This document shows positions 37,148 to 45,224 of a DNA stretch of 45,235 bases, piece by piece. Below the pieces are notes generated by a model, which made no database searches, was not told where the DNA came from, and saw only the letters and a list, made by a program, of their open reading frames with translations. Within the stretch, counting starts at the first letter, position 1, and each line of letters opens with the position of its first letter. Both the position numbers and the translations under genes were made by a program. The stretch is from an uncultured Wohlfahrtiimonas sp. (lineage in GTDB: Bacteria > Pseudomonadota > Gammaproteobacteria > Cardiobacteriales > Wohlfahrtiimonadaceae), in the NCBI GenBank assembly GCA_947630895.1, contig CANRJJ010000011.1:1-45235 (forward strand), in the 5' to 3' direction.

Positions 37148-39433
37148 ATGAAAGAGAAAATAGAAAACTATACAGGTGCAGCAGGCGGTTGGGGTGCATT
37201 GAAAGCCGTAGTGACAGCCTTAAAAGGCCAGATGGAAATACGCGATGATGCGGTAGCCATGTTTGAAATGAATAAGCCAAAAGGTTTTGATTGCCCAGGT
37301 TGTGCTTGGCCTGATGCTAAAAAAGTTCCTATTTTTGACATCTGTGAAAATGGCGCAAAAGCTGTTTCATGGGAAGCAACCTCAAAGAAAACAACACCTG
37401 AATTCTTTGCTGATCATACAATCACCGAGCTTTTACAATGGACTGATTATCAGCTTGAAAATGAAGGCAGAATTACACATCCTGTAAAATATAATTCCGA
37501 AACCGATACCTACCAATCAATCCCATGGAATCAAGCTTTTCAAGAAGTCGGAGAAATATTGCGAGGATATTCTGACCCTAATCAAGTTGAATTTTATACA
37601 TCAGGCCGCACATCTAACGAAGCGGCCTTTTTATATCAATTATTTGCGCGTGAATATGGCACCAACAACTTCCCTGACTGTTCCAATATGTGCCATGAGC
37701 CAACGAGCGTTGGCTTAGCTGCATCCATTGGCGTGGGCAAAGCGACTGTCGTTTTAGATGATTTTGAAAAAGCCGATCTCGTCATTTGTATTGGACATAA
37801 TCCAGGCACTAATCATCCTAGAATGCTCAATACTTTACGCGAAGTTTCATTGCGCGGTGCAACGATTGTGGCAATTAATCCGATGAAAGAGCGTGGTTTA
37901 GAAAAATTTGTTTACCCACAAAATCCTGTAGAAATGTTGACAGACCACGCTGTGCCACTAGCAACTTCAAATCATTATTACCAAGTCCGCATCGGTGGTG
38001 ACACTGCATTAATCAAAGGTGTTATGCGCATCATTATCGAAAAGCATGATTTGGCAGTTTCTATCGCTAATCCTCCTATTTTAGATTTAGAATTCATAGA
38101 ACAACATACTTCTGGCTTCGAAGCGCTTAAAAAAGATGTACTCAGTAGCAGCTGGGACGATCTGATTAGAATTTCAGGATTAACCAAAGAATCAATAGAA
38201 GCGCTTGCTGAGCTTTATATTAAATCCAATGCAACGATTATCTGCTATGGCATGGGCATTACTCAGCATCAACATGGCACTCATAATATTCAGCAATTAA
38301 TCAATCTACTATTGCTTAAAGGCAATATTGGCAAACCTGGCGCAGGTATTTCTCCGCTTCGCGGGCATTCCAATGTTCAAGGGGATCGCACCGTCGGCAT
38401 TACTGAAAAACCAAGTGCAGAATTTTTAGCGAATATTGAAAAACGTTTTGGTTTCACACCGCCAAAAGATTGGGGTCATGCTGTTGTTGCAAGTATGCAA
38501 GCAATCTATGAAGGCAAATCTAAAGCCTTAATCAGCATGGGCGGTAACTTAGCCGTGGCAATGTCTGATCATGAAAAAATGTATCAAGGTATGAAAGGAT
38601 TAGATTTAGCTGTTCATGTTGCTACAAAACTTAACCGCTCACATTTGCTCACCGCTAAAAATACTTACATCTTCCCTGTATTGGGCCGATCAGAAATAGA
38701 TACCCAAGCATCAGGACCTCAAGCAATAACAGTCGAAGATTCAATGTCTATGGTGCATGCTTCAAGAGGAATGCTAAAACCAATCAGTGATGATCTTCTC
38801 TCTGAATGCGCTGTGGTTGCAGGCATGGCAAAAGCGACTCTGCCCAATACAAAAGTTGAATGGGATGAATTCATCGCTGATTACAGCAAAATCCGTGACG
38901 CAATGGGAGATGTATTCCCAGATCTATTCACTGATTTTAATGAAAAAATTAAAGTTCCAGGCGGATATAATCTAACAAATGCAGCTTCAGAACGTCGCTG
39001 GTTGACTAAAAGCGGTAAAGCAAACTTCTTAACCACTGATGGCATCATTGAAGATCCAAAATCTGCCTTCAATAGCGAATTAGTGTTAGCAACTGTGCGC
39101 AGTCATGATCAATACAACACAACAATATATAGCTATAACGACCGATATCGTGGTGTATTTGGCCATCGAGATGTCGTATTTATCAGTCAAAATGAAGCCA
39201 ACAAACAAAATCTTCAAGCGGGTGACAAAGTGAATATTGTGGCGTTAGATGTAAATTCTCAAAAGACACATCGCCGCTTGGATAATTTAACAGTCGTGAT
39301 TCATGATATCGCAGATCGTTGTTTAGCGACCTATTTCCCTGAGTCTAATAATCTCTTACCGATAGAGAGTATCGACCCTCTTTCTGGCATTCCTGCCTAT
39401 AAAAATATTCCTGTGGTGTTAGAAAAAGCATAA
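37148..39433 (+). CDS. ydeP: FdhF/YdeP-family molybdopterin oxidoreductase
   Basis: This is a cytoplasmic molybdopterin-dependent oxidoreductase related to formate dehydrogenase H. The 761 residues and the N-terminal [18 protein letters not shown]...[11 protein letters not shown] pattern (Cys49, Cys52) identify the YdeP branch. Cys182 in [11 protein letters not shown] occupies the place of the molybdenum-ligating selenocysteine of FdhF. Later patterns are [28 protein letters not shown] and [14 protein letters not shown]. Family substrates are not firmly established; E. coli ydeP is linked to acid resistance. Here it precedes an oxalate decarboxylase, whose product is formate, so formate oxidation is an attractive inference. 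No fdhD or electron-acceptor gene is adjacent. Confidence 0.88.
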   Translation: MKEKIENYTGAAGGWGALKAVVTALKGQMEIRDDAVAMFEMNKPKGFDCPGCAWPDAKKVPIFDICENGAKAVSWEATSKKTTPEFFADHTITELLQWTDYQLENEGRITHPVKYNSETDTYQSIPWNQAFQEVGEILRGYSDPNQVEFYTSGRTSNEAAFLYQLFAREYGTNNFPDCSNMCHEPTSVGLAASIGVGKATVVLDDFEKADLVICIGHNPGTNHPRMLNTLREVSLRGATIVAINPMKERGLEKFVYPQNPVEMLTDHAVPLATSNHYYQVRIGGDTALIKGVMRIIIEKHDLAVSIANPPILDLEFIEQHTSGFEALKKDVLSSSWDDLIRISGLTKESIEALAELYIKSNATIICYGMGITQHQHGTHNIQQLINLLLLKGNIGKPGAGISPLRGHSNVQGDRTVGITEKPSAEFLANIEKRFGFTPPKDWGHAVVASMQAIYEGKSKALISMGGNLAVAMSDHEKMYQGMKGLDLAVHVATKLNRSHLLTAKNTYIFPVLGRSEIDTQASGPQAITVEDSMSMVHASRGMLKPISDDLLSECAVVAGMAKATLPNTKVEWDEFIADYSKIRDAMGDVFPDLFTDFNEKIKVPGGYNLTNAASERRWLTKSGKANFLTTDGIIEDPKSAFNSELVLATVRSHDQYNTTIYSYNDRYRGVFGHRDVVFISQNEANKQNLQAGDKVNIVALDVNSQKTHRRLDNLTVVIHDIADRCLATYFPESNNLLPIESIDPLSGIPAYKNIPVVLEKA

Positions 39434-39441
39434 TTTTGATG

Positions 39442-39476
39442 CTGCTTTATATTTATTATTAATAAATATAAAGCAG
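39442..39476 (+). terminator. Long AU-rich hairpin between ydeP and oxdC
   Basis: CTGCTTTATATTTATTA (39442-39458) and its exact complement (39460-39476) form an inverted repeat with a single central base. The bases after it are TTATAAATAATG, without a clean T-run. It starts 9 bases after the ydeP stop and may end or attenuate transcription before oxdC. Confidence 0.55.
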
Positions 39477-39512
39477 TTATAAATAATGATTTTAATTAAT
39501 ATTTTATTAAGT

Positions 39513-39541
39513 TTGACATTAAAATTTAAATGCATTACTAA
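39513..39541 (+). promoter_or_regulatory. Candidate sigma-70 promoter of oxdC
   Basis: A perfect TTGACA (39513-39518) is followed after 17 bases by TACTAA (39536-39541), a modest -10 match. The oxdC ATG is about 68 bases downstream. Together with the hairpin after ydeP, this suggests oxdC has its own promoter. Confidence 0.4.
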
Positions 39542-39608
39542 TAATATGATTTAAAAATTAAGTAAATAATATATTCATAAAAAACTGTTAATCAAGGAGC
39601 ACGCAATA

Positions 39609-40748
39609 ATGAAAGTAGTTGAGCAACCTATTCGCGGTACAAAAGGCGCAGACATTATCGGACCTCGCAACCCTGATGCTGAAAAGTTAAATCCTGATTT
39701 ATTATTACCACCAGAAACAGACAACGGTGGCATTCCAAACTTAAAATTCCCATTCTCGATGGCACATAACCGCTTAGAAGATGGCGGCTGGGCACGTGAA
39801 GTCACACAACGTGAAATGGGCGCGATGAAAGAAATGGCGATCGTTAATATGCGCTTACCTGCAGGTGTTGTTCGTGAACTACATTGGCATAAAGAAGGCG
39901 AATGGGCATATGTTTTAAAAGGCAAAGTTAGATTCTATTTAATCGATAATCAAAGAAACGTATTGATCGAAGACTTGGAAGAAGGCGATCTTTGGTACGC
40001 TCCTCCTGGATTCCCTCACGCAATTCAAGGCTTAGAAGGCGAAGGTACTGAATTCGTTTTAGTATTCAACGATGGTAACTTCTCTGAAAACCAAACATTA
40101 TTAGTGACAGAATTATTTGCTCATACACCAAAAGAAGTATTGGCGAAAAACTTTGGCATTCCACCGGAATCATTTGATGGTATTCCTGCAAGTGAAAAAT
40201 ATATTTTCCGCTTGCCTGTTCCAGGTCCATTAGAAGAAGTTCGCAAAGAGCTCGGTGCAGTAAACTTTACCAATAAATATGTATACAAAGCATCAAAGCA
40301 ACCTAAGAAAGAATTTGAAGGTGGCGCAACGCAATTAGTCGACAATGAAACATTTGAAGTGACTGATCTTGCAACATTAATCATTGACTTAGAACCAGGT
40401 GGCATGCGTGAAATCCATTGGCATCCTGATGCTGATGAACTTCAATACTATATCAGCGGTAAAGCGCGTATGACTGTATTTGATGCAGTAAGCAATGCGA
40501 GAACTTTTGACTACCAAGCTGGCGATGTTGGCTATGTACCAAGAACTTTATCTCACTACATTGAAAATATTGGTGATGAACCAGTACGCGTTTTAAACGT
40601 TTTCCATAAAGCAAAATACAGTGATGTATCTTTGAATAACTGGTTAGCGCTTACACCTAAAGATTTGGTTAAAGGTCATTTAGACATTGATGAACCATTC
40701 ATCAGCTCATTGCGTCAAAAATACCAAACCATCGTTAAAGGTAAATAA
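39609..40748 (+). CDS. oxdC: Oxalate decarboxylase (bicupin)
   Basis: This Mn-dependent bicupin converts oxalate to formate and CO2 and consumes a proton. The 379 residues follow Bacillus subtilis OxdC along their length. Metal ligands in cupin 1 are His92, His94, Glu98 and His137, and in cupin 2 His270, His272, Glu277 and His316. Arg89 and Arg267 are kept, as are Trp93 and Trp271 between the metal-binding histidines. The active-site lid reads SENQ (159-162), keeping the Glu needed for decarboxylase rather than oxidase activity. The residue equivalent to B. subtilis Glu333 is Asn330. There is no signal peptide, so the protein is cytoplasmic. AAGGAG lies nine bases before the ATG. It is probably paired with the upstream YdeP-like enzyme. 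Confidence 0.93.
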   Translation: MKVVEQPIRGTKGADIIGPRNPDAEKLNPDLLLPPETDNGGIPNLKFPFSMAHNRLEDGGWAREVTQREMGAMKEMAIVNMRLPAGVVRELHWHKEGEWAYVLKGKVRFYLIDNQRNVLIEDLEEGDLWYAPPGFPHAIQGLEGEGTEFVLVFNDGNFSENQTLLVTELFAHTPKEVLAKNFGIPPESFDGIPASEKYIFRLPVPGPLEEVRKELGAVNFTNKYVYKASKQPKKEFEGGATQLVDNETFEVTDLATLIIDLEPGGMREIHWHPDADELQYYISGKARMTVFDAVSNARTFDYQAGDVGYVPRTLSHYIENIGDEPVRVLNVFHKAKYSDVSLNNWLALTPKDLVKGHLDIDEPFISSLRQKYQTIVKGK

Positions 40749-40769
40749 TTTAGCTGAAGCTTAATGAAT

Positions 40770-40801
40770 AAAAAAACTGACATTAACCTGTCAGTTTTTT
40801 T
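40770..40801. terminator. Bidirectional terminator between oxdC and the alpha/beta hydrolase
   Basis: A 13-bp perfect stem AAAAAAACTGACA / TGTCAGTTTTTTT has a 6-base loop. A-run and T-run on opposite arms allow it to stop transcription from both converging genes. Confidence 0.93.
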
Positions 40802-40840
40802 ATTACTCGCAATATAATTTTTCTGCATAAAAATGCTCAG

Positions 40841-41773
40841 CTAATTTGCTAAAAAATCTACTAGCAACTCCGCTGTTTTATTGGGTGCTTCTTCTGGTAG
40901 ATAATGCCCTGAATTCAACACAACATGCCCCGATACATCTTTCGCAAATAAATGAGCAGCTTCTATGATTCGATCACTCACGCTATGCTCTGCGCCTACA
41001 GCTAAAACAGGTATTGATAGTTTATCTTGTGCTCTGTTGATATTTGCCTGTATTCCTTCATCTGACAATGCTTCTTGATAATAACTCGTGGTTGCACTCA
41101 ACACTCCAGGCAATGCTAAATACTTAGCATAAATAGCAATATCTTCATCCGTGATTGTCCAAGCATGAACCGCCTTTGATCGAAATAGCCAAGTGAGAAA
41201 TTCTACTTCTCGGCCACGAATTAATAATTGTGGCAATTCATCCAGCTGATTAAATGCAAAATGCCAACCACGAATATTCGCTTCTTTTTTAGATAAATCA
41301 TTACGTGAAACGGATAACCCAGGAATTAAGGCATCAAAAATTGCCAATGTTTTTATATCATCTCGCCAATCAGCCGCCCAAGCATAAGCTATCCAACTGC
41401 CAACATCATGACCCACGATATTAATCGGCCCTTGATCCAACAAGCCTAACTGTTCGGCAAAATGATGCAATTCAGTTGAAACTGTTGTTAAATCATATTG
41501 ACCTTTCGGCGCATCGCTATCTCCCATTCCTTTAGGATCAACTGCAATAACGCGATAGCCTTTTTCTACCAATTGAACCATCACATAACGCCATGCATAC
41601 CAGCTTTGTGGCCAACCTGGAATTAATACAACAACAGGACCTTCACCACCTTCAACATAATGAATATTGATACCGTTCACTCTTTCAACAGAATGTTTAA
41701 AAGTATTCCAAAAATCGCTTTTCAACATGAATGTTTCACCAACATGTTGTGGCTGATCACTTTTATTATTCAT
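40841..41773 (-). CDS. Alpha/beta hydrolase of the epoxide hydrolase / dehalogenase type
   Basis: This is a 310-residue alpha/beta-fold hydrolase. The oxyanion-hole motif is IPGWPQSWYAWRYV, the nucleophile elbow is GHDVGSW with Asp123, and the catalytic histidine is His290 in NSGHYLPEEAP. An aspartate nucleophile points to ester-intermediate enzymes (epoxide hydrolases, haloalkanoate dehalogenases) rather than serine esterases. The ATG at 41773 has AAGGAG six bases upstream. It lies directly downstream of a TetR gene, with an operator-like site in the gap, so it is likely the regulated target. The substrate is unknown, perhaps a xenobiotic or a reactive metabolite. Confidence 0.88.
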   Translation of the reverse strand: MNNKSDQPQHVGETFMLKSDFWNTFKHSVERVNGINIHYVEGGEGPVVVLIPGWPQSWYAWRYVMVQLVEKGYRVIAVDPKGMGDSDAPKGQYDLTTVSTELHHFAEQLGLLDQGPINIVGHDVGSWIAYAWAADWRDDIKTLAIFDALIPGLSVSRNDLSKKEANIRGWHFAFNQLDELPQLLIRGREVEFLTWLFRSKAVHAWTITDEDIAIYAKYLALPGVLSATTSYYQEALSDEGIQANINRAQDKLSIPVLAVGAEHSVSDRIIEAAHLFAKDVSGHVVLNSGHYLPEEAPNKTAELLVDFLAN

Positions 41774-41788
41774 TTTTCACTCCTTAGA

Positions 41789-41808
41789 TAGAGAACATTT
41801 ATTTCCTA
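41789..41808. promoter_or_regulatory. Second TetR operator-like site, upstream of the hydrolase
   Basis: TAGAGAACATTTATTTCCTA matches the perfect palindrome upstream of tetR at 16 of 20 positions, with the right arm ATTTCCTA identical. It sits 15 bases before the hydrolase start, between the two genes, where a repressor could block a separate hydrolase promoter. Confidence 0.5.
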
Positions 41809-41823
41809 ATTGGTTAAATTTTT

Positions 41824-42432
41824 TTAAAGTAATTTCATAAAATCAGATGTCATTGCTTGTAACGTGTCAGAGCTTGCACCTAATTTACCTTTTAATCGTA
41901 TACCTGATAATAATGCAGACACTAATTGAGCCATGGTCGCGCAATTAATATCAGATGATATAGAGCCATCGCTCTGCCCTTCTTTAAGGATATTGTTGAT
42001 CAATCGTTGCTGGTGATCTTGTTGTTTTTTGATGATATTAAGAATTTCATCATCCGCTATAGATAACTCTGCGCTGCTTTCAATCACCAAACAACCTATA
42101 AGACCTTGCTCACCGCTACTCATTTCAACATATCTTTTAAAGATGGCTGAAAGCTTATCCTTTCCTGATGCACTTTCTTTAAGATAACTTTTTAGAGCTT
42201 CATTTTGCTTGGCTATATAATGTTGCAATGATGCAATAAAAAGCCCTTTTTTATCGCCCCAAGCTTTATAAATGCTCCCTGAAGTCAAACCTAAACAGGC
42301 GTTTAAATCTGCTATTGAAGTTCCATGATAGCCATATTGACTGAATTGAGTAATTGCCTTATCTAAGGCAATACTCATGTCAAATTCTCTCGGCCTACCT
42401 GGCGCTGATAATATTTCGTCTTTCTTTTTCAT
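41824..42432 (-). CDS. TetR/AcrR family transcriptional regulator
   Basis: This is a 202-residue repressor. The N-terminal helix-turn-helix reads GRPREFDMSIALDKAITQFSQYGYHGTSIADLNACLGLTSGSIYKAWGDKKGLF, a standard TetR domain. The C-terminal ligand domain (about 85-200) contains GEQGLIGCLVIESSAELS, a pattern seen in AcrR-like regulators of redox or reactive-compound genes. A perfect palindrome 12 bases before its start and a near copy in front of the hydrolase suggest self-regulation and control of that gene. The ligand is unknown. Confidence 0.92.
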   Translation of the reverse strand: MKKKDEILSAPGRPREFDMSIALDKAITQFSQYGYHGTSIADLNACLGLTSGSIYKAWGDKKGLFIASLQHYIAKQNEALKSYLKESASGKDKLSAIFKRYVEMSSGEQGLIGCLVIESSAELSIADDEILNIIKKQQDHQQRLINNILKEGQSDGSISSDINCATMAQLVSALLSGIRLKGKLGASSDTLQAMTSDFMKLL

Positions 42433-42443
42433 GGAAGATAATA

Positions 42444-42463
42444 TAGGAAATATTCATTTCCTA
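42444..42463. promoter_or_regulatory. TetR operator palindrome upstream of tetR
   Basis: A perfect inverted repeat TAGGAAAT-ATTC-ATTTCCTA lies 12 bases upstream of the TetR start codon. Its length and position are those of a TetR-family operator. A 16/20 copy lies at 41789-41808. Confidence 0.65.
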
Positions 42464-42509
42464 ATCAAGTTAAATGTTAAAAAATGAATATATTCACTTT
42501 GATCAAAGT

Positions 42510-43793
42510 CTAAATACTCACTCTAATCGCCAATGCCAATAACGTAATGAGCAGAATTGGCGTTGTTAAAATAATCCCGACTTTAAAATAATATCCCCAT
42601 GTTATTTTAAAATTCTTTTGTGAGAGCACATGCAACCAAAGCAATGTTGCTAAGCTACCAATTGGTGTTATTTTTGGTCCTAAGTCACTGCCAATAACAT
42701 TGGCATAAACCATCGCTTCCCTCGTCAATCCTTCTGCATTACTTGCATCGATAGATAAAACACCCACCAAAACTGTCGGCATATTATTCATGATTGAAGA
42801 TAAAATCGCCGCTAAAATACCCGTACCAAATGTTGAAGCCCAAATGCCTTGATCCGAAAAATAGTTCAATAACTCAGTGATATAATCGGTTAATCCTGCA
42901 TTTTTCAAACCAAAGACAACTAAATACATTCCCAATGAAAAAATCACAATTTGCCAAGGTGCACCTTTCACAACGACTTTTAGATCAATAATTTTTTCTC
43001 GATAAGCGATTAAACTTAAAATCAAAGCACCGATGCCTGCAATCACGCATATCTCAATATTTAATAAATCCGAGATAAAGAAGCCTATTAATAGCAATCC
43101 TAATACCAACCAACCTGCCATAAATGTCTTATAATCCTTGATCGCCGTTTTTGGTTCTTCCAATTCATTAGCGTTATATTTCAACTTAATATCTTTTTTG
43201 AAATATAAATGAAGTACAACGAGCGTAATCGCGATAGATGCAATATTAACAGGCACCATAATGGAAGCATATCGACCAAATCCAATATTGAAATAATCAG
43301 CCGAGACAATATTAACTAAGTTAGAAACAATCAAAGGTAGGCTCGCTGTATCTGCAATAAAGCCTGCCGCCATCACAAATGCTAATGTTGTGGCTCGACT
43401 TGCGCCTAATGAGATTAACATTGCCATGACTATCGGCGTCATAATCAATGCTGCGCCATCATTGGCAAAAAAAGCAGCCACTAATGCACCCAATAAAATC
43501 AAGTAGGTGAATAAATTCTGGCTATTGCCTTTACCAAATCTTGCGATATGCAATGCTGCCCATTTAAAAAATCCAGCTTCATCCAAAATTAAACTAATAA
43601 TAATGACTGCGATAAATGTTAGCGTCGCATTCCATATAATTCCCCAAACCACAGGAATGTCTTGAAACTGAATCACGCCACATAACAATGCAACTATTGC
43701 GCCTGCTGATGCACTCCAACCAATCCCCAAACCTCTTGGCTGCCAAATTACTAAAGTCAGCGTTGCTATAAAAATCACTAATGCCAATATCAT
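42510..43793 (-). CDS. arsB: Arsenite efflux transporter ArsB
   Basis: This inner-membrane pump of the ArsB/NhaD superfamily expels arsenite and antimonite. The 427 residues form about twelve hydrophobic segments. Family patterns include [67 protein letters not shown] and [24 protein letters not shown]. It is the last gene of the arsR-arsC-arsB operon, with AAGGA upstream of its ATG. No arsA is present, so efflux would run on the membrane potential. Confidence 0.96.
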   Translation of the reverse strand: MILALVIFIATLTLVIWQPRGLGIGWSASAGAIVALLCGVIQFQDIPVVWGIIWNATLTFIAVIIISLILDEAGFFKWAALHIARFGKGNSQNLFTYLILLGALVAAFFANDGAALIMTPIVMAMLISLGASRATTLAFVMAAGFIADTASLPLIVSNLVNIVSADYFNIGFGRYASIMVPVNIASIAITLVVLHLYFKKDIKLKYNANELEEPKTAIKDYKTFMAGWLVLGLLLIGFFISDLLNIEICVIAGIGALILSLIAYREKIIDLKVVVKGAPWQIVIFSLGMYLVVFGLKNAGLTDYITELLNYFSDQGIWASTFGTGILAAILSSIMNNMPTVLVGVLSIDASNAEGLTREAMVYANVIGSDLGPKITPIGSLATLLWLHVLSQKNFKITWGYYFKVGIILTTPILLITLLALAIRVSI

Positions 43794-43825
43794 TTTTTAT
43801 CCTTAATTGATTAATCTCTAAATAT

Positions 43826-44224
43826 TTAAATGACTCGTTCGCCATCTTCTTTGTAAAACGACTTTAATTGAGGAGATTCCAAAATCTCTAATACCACTTC
43901 AGATGGTCGACAAAGTCTTGTGCCTTTATTAGTCATCACAAATGGTCGATTGATTAAAATAAGATGCTCTAGCATCGCTGCAATAATCACATCATCACTC
44001 AGCGATAAATCATCTAAATTTAAACGTGTGAACTCTTCTACATTTTCTCTTAATGCCTCTCTAGGCGTTAAACCTGAGTTTTCCAATAAGGTTAATAGCT
44101 CATTCTTTGATGGTGGATTCTCTAAATAATGAATAATTGTAGGCTCCATACCTGAATTACGTATCAATCCTAAAACATTTCGTGACGTCCCACAGTTAGG
44201 ATTATGATAAATAATGACACTCAT
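43826..44224 (-). CDS. arsC: Arsenate reductase, glutaredoxin-dependent (ArsC)
   Basis: This enzyme reduces arsenate to arsenite for export by ArsB, using glutathione and glutaredoxin. The protein follows E. coli R773 ArsC: IYHNPNCGTSRN with catalytic Cys11, HYLENPPSKNELL, ILINRPFV and GTRLCRPSEVVLEIL with the substrate-binding arginines. The ATG at 44224 is chosen because AGGAGG lies seven bases upstream; eight more codons are open above it. At 132 residues it is slightly shorter than R773 ArsC, lacking the last few residues after EDGE. Confidence 0.95.
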   Translation of the reverse strand: MSVIIYHNPNCGTSRNVLGLIRNSGMEPTIIHYLENPPSKNELLTLLENSGLTPREALRENVEEFTRLNLDDLSLSDDVIIAAMLEHLILINRPFVMTNKGTRLCRPSEVVLEILESPQLKSFYKEDGERVI

Positions 44225-44245
44225 ATATTTCCTCCTTTCATAATT

Positions 44246-44273
44246 CAATATTTCAACGATGATTGAAATATTG
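44246..44273. promoter_or_regulatory. Inverted repeat between arsR and arsC, probable ArsR site
   Basis: CAATATTTCAA (44246-44256) and TTGAAATATTG (44263-44273) form an 11-bp perfect palindrome with a 6-base spacer. It contains ATTGAAATATT, which recurs upstream of arsR. It could be an internal operator for arsCB, or a hairpin that tunes arsR versus arsCB. Confidence 0.5.
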
Positions 44274-44293
44274 ATTCAAAAAAATTTATTACT

Positions 44294-44602
44294 TTATTCA
44301 ATCCCACATTTTTCAGGATTGCTACCACAACATTCTTTAGTTAAAAAACTGACAACATCCATCATCTGATCAACATTTGCCCGATATCTTAAATATCTCC
44401 CTTCTTGCTCGACAGTGATCATATTGACGTGCAACAGAGCTTTCAAATGAAAGGATAAGTTAGTATTTGGGAGATTTAATTTCTCTGCGATTTCACCTGC
44501 CACCAAGCCTGTATCTGCATACTTTGTGAGTAAGCGAAATACACTGAGCCTTACTTCAGATGACAATGATTCGAATATTTTAGATGCGTTGTAAATTTCC
44601 AT
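44294..44602 (-). CDS. arsR: ArsR family metalloregulator
   Basis: This is an arsenite-responsive repressor of 102 residues from the ATG at 44602. The winged helix-turn-helix is plain: FESLSSEVRLSVFRLLTKYADTGLVAGEIAEKLNLPNTNLSFHLKALLHVNMITVEQEGRYLRY. It lacks the ELCVCDL cysteines of the E. coli R773 repressor. Instead it has Cys91, Cys92 and Cys99 at the C-terminus (ECCGSNPEKCG). That resembles the C-terminal arsenite site described for the Acidithiobacillus ferrooxidans type, with slightly different spacing. No ribosome-binding site is visible. A possible -10 (TATTAT, 44609-44614) ends only six bases from the ATG, so the message may be leaderless. A TTG at 44617 is a less likely start. Confidence 0.92.
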   Translation of the reverse strand: MEIYNASKIFESLSSEVRLSVFRLLTKYADTGLVAGEIAEKLNLPNTNLSFHLKALLHVNMITVEQEGRYLRYRANVDQMMDVVSFLTKECCGSNPEKCGIE

Positions 44603-44622
44603 TGCATGATAATACAATAATC

Positions 44623-44633
44623 ATTGAAATATT
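44623..44633. promoter_or_regulatory. ArsR-like box upstream of arsR
   Basis: ATTGAAATATT here is identical to 44262-44272 in the arsR-arsC gap. It lies between the expected -35 and -10 positions of the arsR promoter, where repressor binding would block polymerase. Confidence 0.4.
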
Positions 44634-44723
44634 ACAGACTTGTTTATTATTCTGTTCGATTCATATTATTGGAACTAACTTGGAACAGAATTTGGAATAT
44701 TTCAAATCTCAGATAGCAAAAAA

Positions 44724-44740
44724 CCCAGTATTTAACTGGG
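44724..44740 (-). terminator. Minus-strand terminator upstream of the ars operon
   Basis: Read on the minus strand, CCCAGT-TAAAT-ACTGGG is followed by TTTTTTGCT. It would stop transcription entering the ars operon from the right, although no minus-strand gene is visible to its right in the window. Confidence 0.65.
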
Positions 44741-44865
44741 CTTCAGGCTTTTATATATGGTGGACATAGGTGGTAAAACTTAGCTGTTTATACCACCATA
44801 AACCATATTATCTACTTGATTTATATTGATTTCACTCGATATACCTAGATAATAAATTTCAAGCG

Positions 44866-44885
44866 ATGGGGACAAAATGGGGACA
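44866..44885. repeat. Direct repeat of ATGGGGACA
   Basis: ATGGGGACA occurs at 44866-44874 and again at 44877-44885, separated by AA. G-rich pairs of this kind stand out against the AT-rich background and are reminiscent of sequence near integrase or attachment sites, but nothing else here proves that. Confidence 0.5.
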
Positions 44886-45189
44886 GAAATTAGTATATGG
44901 TAAATATTATTTTCTAATACCATTCAAAAATATAGCTATATACACCCTGACTCTTTCTAGCCCTCCCCCACTACTACCATTTAAAAAAGCAATTTCAAAC
45001 TAATACATAGATATCAACCTACAATATTGAGTACAAAACAAGAACTCAAACCCATCTGCTATGCTTACACGACTGAGTCCCATTAAACGCTTAAAATTTT
45101 CTTACTCTGTGCTTAAAATAATATTTGATGTTTCTCTATAATTATATGCTTTGAAAAGTGAGCTATGCTGAAGAACTTAGACACTAAAA

Positions 45190-45216
45190 CTTGGTAATAT
45201 TACCTAAAAAACCAAG
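45190..45216 (+). promoter_or_regulatory. Inverted repeat overlapping the ribosome-binding site of the last gene
   Basis: CTTGGT (45190-45195) can pair with ACCAAG (45211-45216), whose end forms the start of the AAGGAA ribosome site. A palindrome GGTAATATTACC (45193-45204) overlaps the left arm and would compete. This could affect translation of the gene beginning at 45225. Confidence 0.3.
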
Positions 45217-45224
45217 GAACAATT

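Larger units (their letters stand above)
44741..45224. other. Gene-free stretch with short spaced repeats
   Basis: This stretch of about 480 bases has no convincing reading frame, tRNA or rRNA. It holds GGTGG twice at 10-base spacing (44759, 44769) with a partial inverted copy TACCACCATA (44791-44800), and a repeated ATGGGGACA (44866, 44877). The rest is AT-rich and unremarkable, apart from a weak TATAAT-like element near 45140. It could be an integration scar or simply promoter DNA of the gene starting at 45225. Confidence 0.4.

Noticed and set aside
37148-39433. Selenocysteine-containing formate dehydrogenase H
   Set aside because: The frame has no in-frame TGA at the active site; Cys182 occupies that position, and the N-terminal CPGCAWPD pattern is that of the YdeP branch.
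44584-44769. 61-codon reading frame on the plus strand
   Set aside because: It overlaps the arsR start, its promoter and the minus-strand terminator hairpin, and its translation resembles nothing I know.
44741-44900. tRNA or integrase remnant at the right edge
   Set aside because: The GGTGG-containing inverted repeat does not fold into a cloverleaf, and neither strand gives recognisable integrase residues; only the spaced repeats remain as evidence.
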